From CAILZL01 sp963748005 (GTDB lineage Bacteria; Pseudomonadota; Gammaproteobacteria; Steroidobacterales; Steroidobacteraceae), in the NCBI GenBank assembly GCA_963748005.1, contig CAVVHH010000002.1:806001-870000 (forward strand): DNA of 64,000 nucleotides. The letters run 5' to 3'. The notes under the pieces were generated by a model that saw only the letters and a list, made by a program, of their open reading frames with translations, was not told where the DNA came from and searched no databases. Both the position numbers and the translations under genes were made by a program. This document shows positions 56,125-64,000 of the stretch, one piece after another; the first letter of the stretch is position 1; the number at the start of each line of letters is the position of its first letter.

Positions 56125-57099
56125 TCAGGTGGGCTGCAACCAGCCACCCGTGTCGGCCGGATCGCCGGCAGTGTTCAGGCGCTGCATCTGCTCTGCGCTC
56201 AGCTCCAGTTTCAGCGCGTCGACACTCTCGGCAATCTGCGCCGGCTTGCTGCCGGCAATGATGGGCAGGATCGACGGGCTCTGTTGCCGGACCCAGGCGA
56301 TGATCACCTGATTCACGGTAAAGCCGGTTTCCGCCGCCACGGTTTTCAACACGGCCAGACGTTCCACTGCTTCCGCGCCGGCATACTGCGGCGGCAGCAC
56401 CGCGCCCGGTTTGGAGTACGCGCCCATGAGCAGAATCGAGTAGGCCACCAGCGCCACGCCGGTGGCGGCGGCAAAGTCCTTCAGCTCGTCGCCGATGATC
56501 AGCTGCGGGCCGAAGTCGGCCGCATGATGTGGACGCAGATACGTGAAGCGCTGCTCAACAGCGGTGTACTGCGTCCAGCCATTGGCGCGGGCAATCTCGT
56601 TGGCCTGTGCGATGCGCCAGACCTTCAGGTTACTCGCGCCAATCGAACGGACCTTGCCGGCCTTCACCAGCTTGTCGAAGGCCTGCATGGTTTCGGCCTG
56701 CGATGTATCGCGATCGTCACGATGCGCCCAGTAGATGTCGAGATGGTCGGTGCCCAGACGTTTCAGGCTCTTGTCGCATTCCTTCTGAATTTCAGACGCG
56801 GCCAATCCGCCGGGGCTGCCGGGATAATCAAAACCCAGCTTGGTGCCAATGACCATCTCGTTACGACAGCCACGTTCTTTCAACCATTCGCCGATGACGT
56901 TTTCACTATCGCCGCCCACAGAACCCGGCAGCCAGCACGCGTAGAAGTTGCCGGTGTCCAGAAAGGTGCCGCCTCTTTCACGGAACGCATCCAGCACCGC
57001 GAACGAAGTCTGGCGGTCGTGTTTGCTGCCCAGAACATCCGAGCCCATGCACAGCTGGCTGACTTCCGGACCGGAATGGCCGAGTTTGATCTTTCTCAA
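56125..57099 (-). CDS. Aldo/keto reductase
   Basis: A 324-residue NADPH-dependent reductase of the (beta/alpha)8 fold. The Tyr/Asp catalytic area is GGTFLDTGNFYACWLPG, and the Lys is in MVIGTKLGFD; the His is in DIYWAHRDDRD. The end VNQVIIAWVRQQSPSILPII then AGSKPAQIAESVDAL is typical of AKRs binding NADP(H). In this neighbourhood it would reduce or oxidise aldose or keto sugars. It is the first gene of the run reading to the FG-GAP gene, with 120 bases between them. Confidence 0.9.
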   Translation of the reverse strand: MRKIKLGHSGPEVSQLCMGSDVLGSKHDRQTSFAVLDAFRERGGTFLDTGNFYACWLPGSVGGDSENVIGEWLKERGCRNEMVIGTKLGFDYPGSPGGLAASEIQKECDKSLKRLGTDHLDIYWAHRDDRDTSQAETMQAFDKLVKAGKVRSIGASNLKVWRIAQANEIARANGWTQYTAVEQRFTYLRPHHAADFGPQLIIGDELKDFAAATGVALVAYSILLMGAYSKPGAVLPPQYAGAEAVERLAVLKTVAAETGFTVNQVIIAWVRQQSPSILPIIAGSKPAQIAESVDALKLELSAEQMQRLNTAGDPADTGGWLQPT

Positions 57100-57136
57100 C
57101 GTCGTAACTCCTGACTTATCTCGATGAACTCAGACA

Positions 57137-57580
57137 TCATCCAACATAGGTGGCGAGTACCACCCCGCCCACCATGACGATGGCACCTATCAGGTTCAGC
57201 GGCTTGATGGGTTGCACTGGCGAGCCCAGCCAACCGAAGTGGGACAGCACCATGCCGCTGATGATCTGACCGGCGAGCAGTCCCATCATCAAACCGAAGG
57301 CGCCGACTTGCGGAATGGCCCAGGCGATTGCGAACACCAGCGAGGCGCCCAGCAGTCCTGCGGTCAGCAGGATCGGATTTACGCCCTTCAAGCCTGCGAG
57401 CGCACCAGCTTTCCAACCAGTGATACCAATGGCCACTGCGCCCAATGCGCCGATACACCAGAACAGCGCGTTGGCAACGCGTGGATTGCCGATGGCTGCG
57501 CCCACATTGCCGTTCATGGCCAGGTGAACCGTGAGGACTATCCCCAAAAAAATCGTGAAAAGAAAAAATGGAGTTTTCAC
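57137..57580 (-). CDS. DMT-superfamily transporter, DUF606/YdcZ type (copy 1)
   Basis: A 147-residue membrane protein from GTG 57580, which has GAGAGAACC before it. Five hydrophobic helices; family text FTIFLGIVLTVHLAMNGNVG, NPRVANALFWCIGALG, PILLTAGLLGASLVFAIAWA, GLMMGLLAGQIISGMVLSHFG. DUF606 proteins are half-size EamA transporters that probably pair. Its neighbour at 57641-58096 is a close copy, so the two may form a heterodimer. Confidence 0.85.
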   Translation of the reverse strand: MKTPFFLFTIFLGIVLTVHLAMNGNVGAAIGNPRVANALFWCIGALGAVAIGITGWKAGALAGLKGVNPILLTAGLLGASLVFAIAWAIPQVGAFGLMMGLLAGQIISGMVLSHFGWLGSPVQPIKPLNLIGAIVMVGGVVLATYVG

Positions 57581-57640
57581 TTTGGTTCTCTCAATTTATT
57601 TTGAATTATGGCTTGCTTGACGACGCCCGATGAATGCTGG

Positions 57641-58096
57641 TTACCCGGAAGATTTGCCGCTCGAGGTTGCCATGACAACGCCACCTACCATCACCACCGC
57701 ACCCACCAGATTGAGCAAGGTGATTGGCTGATGTGGTGAGCCAAGCCATCCGAAATGAGACAGCACCATGCCGGAAAGAATCTGACCGGCGAGCAAGCCC
57801 ATCATCAAACCGAAGGCGCCCACTCGAGGAATGGCCCAGGCGATTGCGAACACCAGCGACGCGCCCATTACCCCTGCTATCAGCAGGATCGGATTGACAT
57901 TGCTCAAGCCGTCCAGTGCGCCAGGAGTCCATCCAGTTGCGCCGATAATGCATGCGCCCAGGGCACCGATACACCAGAACAGGCCATTCGCAACGCGCGG
58001 ATTACCAATGGCTGCACCGACCTTGCCGTTCATGGCCAGATGTACGGTGAGCACCACTCCCAGAAAGATGGTGAAAATAAAGAAGGTGATATTCAA
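57641..58096 (-). CDS. DMT-superfamily transporter, DUF606/YdcZ type (copy 2)
   Basis: A 151-residue membrane protein. Start at TTG 58096: GGGAGAACCAAC precedes it, the same leader as the neighbour copy, and the translated start NITFFIFTIFLGVVLTVHLA matches. The rest nearly repeats copy 1 with changes such as GLMMGLLAGQILSGMVLSHF and AAIGNPRVANGLFW. A tandem duplication of one gene is the simple explanation. The upstream frame to 58225 is not needed. Confidence 0.85.
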   Translation of the reverse strand: MNITFFIFTIFLGVVLTVHLAMNGKVGAAIGNPRVANGLFWCIGALGACIIGATGWTPGALDGLSNVNPILLIAGVMGASLVFAIAWAIPRVGAFGLMMGLLAGQILSGMVLSHFGWLGSPHQPITLLNLVGAVVMVGGVVMATSSGKSSG

Positions 58097-58236
58097 GTTG
58101 GTTCTCCCAGGTCTGACTAGTTTTTTTCGGGATAGCGCCGAGCCCCCCCGCTCTTTGCCGACTGCTGCTTCTGTTTCGAAGCGGTGGTTGCCGCAATCAC
58201 TTGCCAAGCAACCACCCTCAAACAAAGCGACGATGC

Positions 58237-60519
58237 CTACCGCTTGGGTAGTGCGAATACGTAATAACCTTGCGCTGCAGGATCGTCTTTCGCCTGCGTC
58301 ACCTGATTCGGATTCGCCGGCAGGTTATCTGCGGCGTCGCCGGAGCGGGTGCAGAACACAACATACTGCTGTCCGTTGACTTCGTACACTGACGGTATGC
58401 CTTCAGGTCCAGTCGCGAGTTTGTGTTCCCACAAAACTTCGCCGGTATCCTGGTCGTAAGCGCGGACTGTCTGATCGCCACCGGTTCCAGAAAACACCAG
58501 ACCGCCAGCGGTTACCGCGACGCCGCCGCGCGGCCAGTAGCTACCAGTGTTGGTAAAGCCCTTGGCCGCCAGCGATGGCACGGTACCCAGCGGCACCTGC
58601 CATTTGATGGTACCGAGGTTGAGATCATAAGCGGTCAAGGTTGACCACGGAGGACCGATAGCAGGCAAGCCATTCTCGGCATTCATGGTGCCATAGCCCG
58701 TGAAGAAGCGCTGTCCCGGAGTCGAGGGTGGCTCGACCTCGGCCTCAGCTCGACCGCCACCTCCACGACTGGCTACGGGTGCGTCTGCAGCGGAAGGATC
58801 GGTGAGGAAGGTAACTATGTCTTCGATGTTTGCGTCGTTGAGCATCGACGCGAAGGGCGGCATCTGATTGCGGCCATTCTTGATCACTTGAGCCGTGTTC
58901 GCAGCGCCCAGACGCTGCACTACATCAGTGATTGGCGTTCCCATGCCAGCGTGACCTTTGCGATCAATACCATGGCAGCCGATGCAGCGGCTTTCATAGA
59001 AGCCGGCACCACGCACTGCAGGCGGCGCATTGAATCCGCCCTTCGGGCGCTGCGCTTCGAGACGCAACATGGTCGGAGCATCCTTCGACATGACGAACAC
59101 CAGACCACGCTTGGCATTTGCCGCACCCGAACCCCAGTTGGCGCCGCCATTGTTGCCGGGTATCTGGATCGCATCGGTCAGACCAGGCGGCGTGTACAGA
59201 CCCTCATAACGCGCATTGCGCACCCACGCCTTGATACGGGCGACTTCCGCCGGATCGGTGATGAATGGATTGACATCGGCTTCGGTGAATTCCTGACGCG
59301 CAAACGGCGCCGGACGGGTAGGGAATGGTTGTGTCGGCGATGCCCGATCAAGCGGCATCTGCGACTTCGCAACCGGACGCTCTTCGATGGGCCACAGCGG
59401 CTTGCCGGTTACCCGGTCGAACACGAACAGGAATCCCTGTTTCGTCGCTTGCGCGACTGCATCGATGGTGCGGCCGTCGTGATTGACGGTAATCAGCTGC
59501 GGAGCCGTGACGGTGTCGTAGTCCCACAGGTCGTGATGGATCATCTGGAAGTGCCACAACACCTTGCCAGTGCTGGCCTCCAGAGCCACGATGCTGTCCG
59601 TATACAGGTTGTTGCCCAGACGATCCGCACCATAGAAATCGTAGGTCGGAGAGCTGGTGGGCAGATAGGCGATGCCGCGTGCGTAATCGACCGTTATCTC
59701 GCCCCAGACATTACCGCCACCGATGTAAGTATCGTAGCCCTTTGGCCAGGTTTCAGAACCGGGAGTGCCGGCCGCGGGTATCGGGCGGAAGGTCCAGACC
59801 AGCTTGCCGGTAATCACGTTGTAGGCGCGCACGTGCCCGGGTGGCGACGCGTAATCCTCACCGGTTGCCGACCCCATGATGATGAGATCGCGATAAACCC
59901 TGCCGGGGGTGCCGGACTGGATGCGATTGACGCTGCGCGGATCACGATCCAGGTTCTCTCGCAAGTTGACCATACCGTTCTTGCCGAACGACTTGATTAC
60001 TGCGCCAGTACGCGCATCGATTGCGCGCAACTGGTCGTCAGCCGAGTACAGCAGTCGCCGGTCGGAGCGATCTGCGCTTTCCCAGTAGTTGATGCCGCGA
60101 TTGGTAATGCCCTGTGCATTGGGCACGCTCCAGATGAGCTTGCCGGTTTCGGCATTGAGCGCGTTGACAGTGTTGTTGGCCCCCTGCACATACATGACGC
60201 CGTCGACGATCAGCGGGTTGAAGCCGAAACGGCCACCCGTTGTCGGCGCGGGAAAGAACCAGACCTGCTGCAGTTCTTTGACGTTGTCTTTGTTGATCTG
60301 CGCCAGCGATGAGTAATGTGCGCTGTCGGCACCTCCACCGTACTCGGCCCAGTTCGCAGGATTCAAGGCGGCCGGCGACTGGGCATGTACCACTGCCGGC
60401 TGGCCTGCAAAAACGGCGGCCAGGATTACCCCCAGGAAGCCCGCCCTCATTGAAGGACGTCTTGCGAACCTCCGGCACGCAGCGACTCGGCGGTATTTGT
60501 ATTTATTGAGGCTGTTCAA
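58237..60519 (-). CDS. PQQ-dependent dehydrogenase with internal cytochrome c domain
   Basis: I choose TTG 60519 as start because GGGGGAGG lies just before it; ATG 60450 (MRAGFLGVILAAVF) gives a clean signal peptide but has no ribosome site. The secreted enzyme has an eight-bladed PQQ propeller (ALNPANWAEYGGGADSAHYS, YLPTSSPTYDFYGADRLGNN, WHFQMIHHDLWDYDTVTAPQ), interrupted at about residues 540-600 by a cytochrome c domain with heme site SRCIGCHGIDRKG and Met in NQMPPFASML, then the last blades (GGVAVTAGGLVFSGTGGDQT). It oxidises alcohols or sugars in the periplasm and passes electrons to the respiratory chain. Precise substrate unknown. Confidence 0.88.
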   Translation of the reverse strand: MNSLNKYKYRRVAACRRFARRPSMRAGFLGVILAAVFAGQPAVVHAQSPAALNPANWAEYGGGADSAHYSSLAQINKDNVKELQQVWFFPAPTTGGRFGFNPLIVDGVMYVQGANNTVNALNAETGKLIWSVPNAQGITNRGINYWESADRSDRRLLYSADDQLRAIDARTGAVIKSFGKNGMVNLRENLDRDPRSVNRIQSGTPGRVYRDLIIMGSATGEDYASPPGHVRAYNVITGKLVWTFRPIPAAGTPGSETWPKGYDTYIGGGNVWGEITVDYARGIAYLPTSSPTYDFYGADRLGNNLYTDSIVALEASTGKVLWHFQMIHHDLWDYDTVTAPQLITVNHDGRTIDAVAQATKQGFLFVFDRVTGKPLWPIEERPVAKSQMPLDRASPTQPFPTRPAPFARQEFTEADVNPFITDPAEVARIKAWVRNARYEGLYTPPGLTDAIQIPGNNGGANWGSGAANAKRGLVFVMSKDAPTMLRLEAQRPKGGFNAPPAVRGAGFYESRCIGCHGIDRKGHAGMGTPITDVVQRLGAANTAQVIKNGRNQMPPFASMLNDANIEDIVTFLTDPSAADAPVASRGGGGRAEAEVEPPSTPGQRFFTGYGTMNAENGLPAIGPPWSTLTAYDLNLGTIKWQVPLGTVPSLAAKGFTNTGSYWPRGGVAVTAGGLVFSGTGGDQTVRAYDQDTGEVLWEHKLATGPEGIPSVYEVNGQQYVVFCTRSGDAADNLPANPNQVTQAKDDPAAQGYYVFALPKR

Positions 60520-60804
60520 AACTGATCCTCCCCCAGCGGAGTCACCAATGAAAAAACTGATGGTCACCGGGATCCCCCCCAGTAGAGGGAGCTTACTACA
60601 CAAATAACTTTCGTTTCACTTTTTTATTTATTGAAAGTTTATTTCGGCGGCGCTATCTTGCTGCCTCATTTCATCTTCCAGCATTGCGACCCTGTTCTTC
60701 CGTTGCGGCTCTGGATCTGACCTTAATCGGGGACGCAAACAGGACTGAATTCATGACAAAAAAACACAGATATGGGGCGCTCGCGGCCAACGGGATGAAG
60801 GCTC
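60520..60804. promoter_or_regulatory. Divergent promoter region, PQQ dehydrogenase / iolC
   Basis: 285 bases between divergent genes with an A/T-rich patch near 60605-60650 and the imperfect pair CTTTC...GAAAG. The RpiR regulator downstream of iolC could bind here; no exact site is claimed. Confidence 0.35.
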
Positions 60805-62751
60805 ATGGTTGAAAAGCATCTGGACATCATCTGCCTGGGGCGTGCGGCCGTCGATCTGTACGGCCAGCAAGTGGGAGGCCGACTTGAAGACATGCAGACC
60901 TTCGCCAAGTACCTCGGCGGCTCGTCCGGTAATCTTGCCGCAGGCCTCGGGCGACTCGGGGTGCGCAGCGCAATGCTGACCCGCGTGGGCAACGATCATA
61001 TGGGTCGGTTCGTCCGCGAACAGCTGCAGCGTGAGGGGGTCGACGTCAGTGCCGTGCGTACCGACCCCGATCGACTCACTGGACTGGTGATTCTGGGCAT
61101 AGGCCCGAACGGTCAGATCCCGCACATTTTCTTCCGTGAACGCTGCGCCGACATGGGACTGATTGAGGATGATGTCGATGAGACATTCATCGCGTCGGCC
61201 CATGCGCTGGCGGTAACCGGCACCCACCTGTCCACGCCGAGCACCCGCAAGGCGGTTCACAAGGCCATGCGCGCATGCAGGAATTCCGGTGGACGCGTAA
61301 TACTAGACATCGACTACCGCCCGGTGCTCTGGGGACTTACCGTGGCTGGCGATGGCGCCAGCCGCTACGTTGAATCATCCGTTGTCACGGGTTTTACCCA
61401 GGAAGTTCTGCCCTGGTGCGACATGGTTATTGGCACTGAGGAAGAGATTGCCATCGCCGGAGGAACTACCGATCTGTTGAGCTCGGTACAGAAAATCCGC
61501 TCCCTGAGCAGCGGTGCGATTGTTCTGAAGCGTGGTGCCGCCGGCTGCACCGTATTCGATGCTGCCACCATCAGCTCGCTTGAAGAAGGAGTCGTCATTC
61601 CCGGATTCCCAGTCGAAGTGTTCAATACCGTCGGCGCCGGCGATGCCTTCCTGTCAGGTTTCCTGCGCGCATGGGTCGATGGCAAGTCCTGGCGAGAATG
61701 CGGCAGGCTCGGTAATGCCTGCGGTGCTGTGGTCGTAACGCGGCATGGCTGCACACCGGCAATGCCCGGGCCCGCCGAGCTGGAACATTTCATGGCAAGC
61801 AATCCGGTTTCAGACCCGCGCCAGGACCCGGAAATGGCGCACCTGCACCGCGCTGCCATGTGGCAGGACGATCCGCGCCCGCTATGCGTGCTGGCCTATG
61901 ATCACCGCGCCCAGCTGGAAGAACTGGCGGCTGCACATGGACGATCGAACCAGGACATCAGCCACTTCAAGATGCTGTTGACCGAAGCGCTCCTGGATAT
62001 CGTTGGCAAGAGCGATGGTTCGGTACGCTACGGCACCATTATTGATGACCGGCATGGCCGGGCAGCACTGGATCAGGTGGCAGCTTCCGGCCATTCGATC
62101 TGGACCGCGGCCCCAATTGAAATGCCCGGCTCACGCCCGCTGGAGTTCGATCCGGTATTCGCAGCGGCGCAAACCATCGCCGCCTGGCCGTCAGATCGTA
62201 TCGTCAAATGTCTTGCCTTCTATCACCCGGACGATGCCGATGACCTGCGCATTCGTCAGGAGGAAAAGCTGCAGGAACTTTATGCAAGCGTTCTGGCGCT
62301 GGAGCGACGCATCGTTCTGGAAATCATCTGCCCTGATATCGGCCCAGGAGCGAAGCGTGACGCGTTGCCGCGCGCGATGGAGCGACTCTACGATTTGGGA
62401 ATCCGGCCGGACTGGTGGAAGCTGCAGGGACAATCGTCAGAGGGCTGGCAACAAATCACCCGCATTATCCGCCAGCACGATCCGCACTGTAAGGGCGTGG
62501 TTGTCCTCGGCCTTGGCGCAGACGAGGCGCCACTGGCCGAAGGTTTGCGCGTCGCTGCGGGCTTCGACATCTGCCGTGGATTTGCCGTTGGTCGCAGCAT
62601 CTTTGCTGATGCGGCAGCCGGTTGGTTCGCGGGGCATCTGGACGATACCGGCGCCAAAGCGTCTGTCACCGCTCGTTACAAGCGCATGATCGATGCTTGG
62701 GTGAGCGGCCTGCCAAAGGCTCGCAAGGGATTCGGTGCAGCCGTCGCCTGA
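60805..62751 (+). CDS. iolC: Fused 5-dehydro-2-deoxygluconokinase / DUF2090 aldolase
   Basis: A 648-residue protein. Residues 1-325 are a PfkB-type sugar kinase: CLGRAAVDLYGQQVGG, KYLGGSSGNLAAGLGRLG, and the ATP motif NTVGAGDAFLSGFLRAW with the catalytic Asp. Residues 345-640 are the DUF2090 aldolase part (PRPLCVLAYDHRAQLEELAA, GVVVLGLGADEAPLAEGLRV). In inositol breakdown the first half phosphorylates 5-dehydro-2-deoxygluconate and the second would split the product to dihydroxyacetone phosphate and malonate semialdehyde, the substrate of MmsA. So it links to mmsA 24 kb away. An RpiR gene faces it. Confidence 0.93.
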   Translation: MVEKHLDIICLGRAAVDLYGQQVGGRLEDMQTFAKYLGGSSGNLAAGLGRLGVRSAMLTRVGNDHMGRFVREQLQREGVDVSAVRTDPDRLTGLVILGIGPNGQIPHIFFRERCADMGLIEDDVDETFIASAHALAVTGTHLSTPSTRKAVHKAMRACRNSGGRVILDIDYRPVLWGLTVAGDGASRYVESSVVTGFTQEVLPWCDMVIGTEEEIAIAGGTTDLLSSVQKIRSLSSGAIVLKRGAAGCTVFDAATISSLEEGVVIPGFPVEVFNTVGAGDAFLSGFLRAWVDGKSWRECGRLGNACGAVVVTRHGCTPAMPGPAELEHFMASNPVSDPRQDPEMAHLHRAAMWQDDPRPLCVLAYDHRAQLEELAAAHGRSNQDISHFKMLLTEALLDIVGKSDGSVRYGTIIDDRHGRAALDQVAASGHSIWTAAPIEMPGSRPLEFDPVFAAAQTIAAWPSDRIVKCLAFYHPDDADDLRIRQEEKLQELYASVLALERRIVLEIICPDIGPGAKRDALPRAMERLYDLGIRPDWWKLQGQSSEGWQQITRIIRQHDPHCKGVVVLGLGADEAPLAEGLRVAAGFDICRGFAVGRSIFADAAAGWFAGHLDDTGAKASVTARYKRMIDAWVSGLPKARKGFGAAVA

Positions 62752-62791
62752 CCACAGCTCAATTCCGGATCAGGCGCTCCAAGAACCTGTT

Positions 62792-63628
62792 CTAACGTCT
62801 GCTTTCGATAAGCTGGGCATAGCTGATGACCAGGGTTTGTGCAATACACATTGAACCAGTCAGGGAGCGGAATTGACGGACTTCAGCATCTTTTACGTTG
62901 AATGATACATCAGCCTGGCGCGATACCGGACTCAGTTCGCCATCACTGATCACCACGACTGATGCGCCCACCGACCTGGCGTGAGCAACAACCTCCAGCG
63001 TTTCCTTGGCATAGGGTCTGAAGCTGATGGCGAACAACAGATCGGACTTCGAGATCATGGCGCTTTGCTCGCCGAGCATGCCGCCCAGCCCGTCGACCAG
63101 GTGCACCGGTTTGTCGACGTGCCGCAGGGCATATGCCAGCCAGACCGCAATCGGAAATGACCGGCGCAACCCGCATATGCAAACCGATGCAGCCCTATCG
63201 ATAAGATCGACAGCCCCATCCAGGGCCTCGGCAGAAATGGTCTCCTGGATATGCCCGAGGGCAATGATGTTGGCGGCCGCAAACTCCTGCATGAGCTCGT
63301 GCGGTGTCAGGGCGCGGCCATCGCTGGTCTGCAGGTTGGCCTGACGTATGCGCTCAGCCCAGGAAGGGCTGGGCGCCGAATTGATCAGTTCGTCCCTGAA
63401 CAGGCGCTGCATCTGGCTTGCGCCATCAAACCCGAATTCCTTTGCAAATCGCACCATGGTGGGCGCGTGCACACCGCACCGGCGAGCTATTTCCGCCTGT
63501 GTTTCCAGACCTATCTCGTTGGGATGGTCGAGCACATAGGCGGCAATCTGACGAAGACGCGGGCTGAGAGTTTCGTGGCGGGCGATGATCGCCTCGCGCA
63601 ATGATTCAAGATCGTTGGGGCGAGTCAA
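62792..63628 (-). CDS. MurR/RpiR-family transcriptional regulator (IolR-like)
   Basis: A 278-residue regulator: N-terminal helix-turn-helix at about 1-80 (LETQAEIARRCGVHAPTMVR, FAKEFGFDGASQMQRL) and a SIS sugar-phosphate domain at about 115-265 (ICGLRRSFPIAVWLAYALRH, ISKSDLLFAISFRPYAKETL). The effector would be a phosphorylated sugar such as an inositol-route product. It is convergent with iolC, with 40 bases between the stops. Upstream (63629-63730) is non-coding and then the right boundary repeat begins. Confidence 0.88.
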   Translation of the reverse strand: MTRPNDLESLREAIIARHETLSPRLRQIAAYVLDHPNEIGLETQAEIARRCGVHAPTMVRFAKEFGFDGASQMQRLFRDELINSAPSPSWAERIRQANLQTSDGRALTPHELMQEFAAANIIALGHIQETISAEALDGAVDLIDRAASVCICGLRRSFPIAVWLAYALRHVDKPVHLVDGLGGMLGEQSAMISKSDLLFAISFRPYAKETLEVVAHARSVGASVVVISDGELSPVSRQADVSFNVKDAEVRQFRSLTGSMCIAQTLVISYAQLIESRR

Positions 63629-63730
63629 GGCTCGACTCCTTATTGTAGGTGCGAATCATTGTAGCCAGACTGGAAGACGTATACCAATGCTGGAATTTTC
63701 GTTTCGAGTCGTGCCTGCTCGTCATCCAAT

Positions 63731-63825
63731 GCATGCATACCCGGCACGGTGCACGACTGTGTGAGGCTCTGGCAAACGACGAACTGCACAACAGTTCATC
63801 AGTAAAGACCTGTGGGCAGCGTGAC
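63731..63825 (+). pseudogene. Hybrid-kinase 3' remnant (Hpt end)
   Basis: The plus-strand frame reads MHTRHGARLCEALANDELHN, against IHARHAAQLCEALE and HELQQFISKD in the intact kinase. About 74 bases are missing between the two parts and a one-base change shifts the frame before the old stop. No promoter or start is present. It is the decayed partner of the intact end at 27911-28077. Confidence 0.75.
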
Positions 63826-63934
63826 CACCTACCCAGGCAGCTATGCCGTGACCAGCTGTACCGTCACCTGATTGCGCCCGCCGGATTTGCTGGCATAGAC
63901 CCCGGCATCTGCCGCTGCAATCAACTTGTCGAGC
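63731..63934. repeat. Right boundary repeat: kinase 3' end plus GGDEF 3' end
   Basis: Same order and orientation as 27911-28186 (kinase tail, gap, reverse GGDEF tail), shorter by about 70 bases. Similarity stops at about 63730 on the left, where the accessory block joins. Confidence 0.85.
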
Positions 63935-64000
63935 ACCACATCAGCACTCATGTCCGGCTGCCAGCCGGTGACGCCGAAACTCGCGGTCACGGCAATATCA
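63841..64000 (-). CDS. GGDEF-domain protein, 3' end only
   Basis: The stop (TAG) is at 63841-63843 on the minus strand and the gene runs off the window. The visible C-terminus reads AVTASFGVTGWQPDMSADVV, LDKLIAAADAGVYASKSGGR, NQVTVQLVTA. SFGVTGW and the D.GVYASK.GGRNQV segment are the standard end of a diguanylate cyclase domain, which makes c-di-GMP. It is convergent with the kinase remnant, as the intact kinase at 23641-28077 is with the GGDEF scrap at 28089. Confidence 0.85.
   Translation of the reverse strand, partial: DIAVTASFGVTGWQPDMSADVVLDKLIAAADAGVYASKSGGRNQVTVQLVTA

Overview
The window looks like a chromosomal segment of a GC-rich gammaproteobacterium. Housekeeping blocks such as asmA-like / SRPBCC / mutY / yggX, arfB, yadGH-like ABC genes, a GreB-type factor, DUF3301 and DUF465 proteins support this. 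A Steroidobacter/Nevskia/Xanthomonad-like lineage is my guess from gene content and is not proven. Two structural facts dominate: the segment is a conserved backbone interrupted by a large accessory block, and a smaller accessory block is nested inside that one.

Backbone (1 to about 28 kb). Partial cysQ, DUF3301, a MITE-like inverted repeat, DUF465, an MscS channel, arfB, an Ada-type methyltransferase, a DEAD-box helicase, a coiled-coil protein, OsmC, a di-heme peroxidase with a TPR lipoprotein/secreted protein, a YadG/YadH-type ABC exporter, a GreB-like factor and a TonB receptor. Two signalling groups follow (receiver + kinase + small protein; NarL-type regulator + PAS kinase). Next come the asmA-like/SRPBCC/mutY/yggX/ABM run and a giant hybrid kinase with five PAS-like domains, two receivers and an Hpt domain. 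REP-like palindromes are scattered between genes.

Accessory block (about 28.2 to 63.7 kb). The 3' end of the hybrid kinase, plus the 3' end of a convergent GGDEF gene, occurs at 27911-28186 and again, partly decayed, at 63731-63934, in the same orientation. The left copy has an intact kinase and a GGDEF scrap; the right copy has a kinase scrap and the end of a full GGDEF gene that runs off the window. This is the pattern left by a single-crossover insertion or an equivalent duplication. The block between them is almost wholly carbohydrate/polyol catabolism. It holds Gfo/Idh/MocA dehydrogenases, SDRs, SMP-30 lactonase, aldo-keto reductase, a TIM-barrel sugar isomerase with a Tat-like signal, two secreted DUF1080-like plus FG-GAP proteins, a PQQ dehydrogenase with cytochrome c, a FucP-type transporter, mmsA, a fused IolC kinase/aldolase and an RpiR regulator.

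Nested block (36.9 to 43.3 kb). The last 93 bases of mmsA recur at 43234-43326, and every difference is synonymous. Between the copies lie a two-gene Pycsar-type anti-phage module (class III nucleotide cyclase + PycTM-like membrane effector), a DUF1778/GNAT toxin-antitoxin operon with a coupled truncated XRE gene, an orphan addiction-module protein, and a GC-rich AraC-controlled operon (Cys-rich miniprotein, flavin monooxygenase, small membrane protein, alpha/beta hydrolase). No integrase is visible.

The block also contains gene scrap: an in-frame HigB-HigA fusion, a second SMP-30 3' end, and the tail of a zinc alcohol dehydrogenase. No rRNA, tRNA, CRISPR array or complete IS was found.
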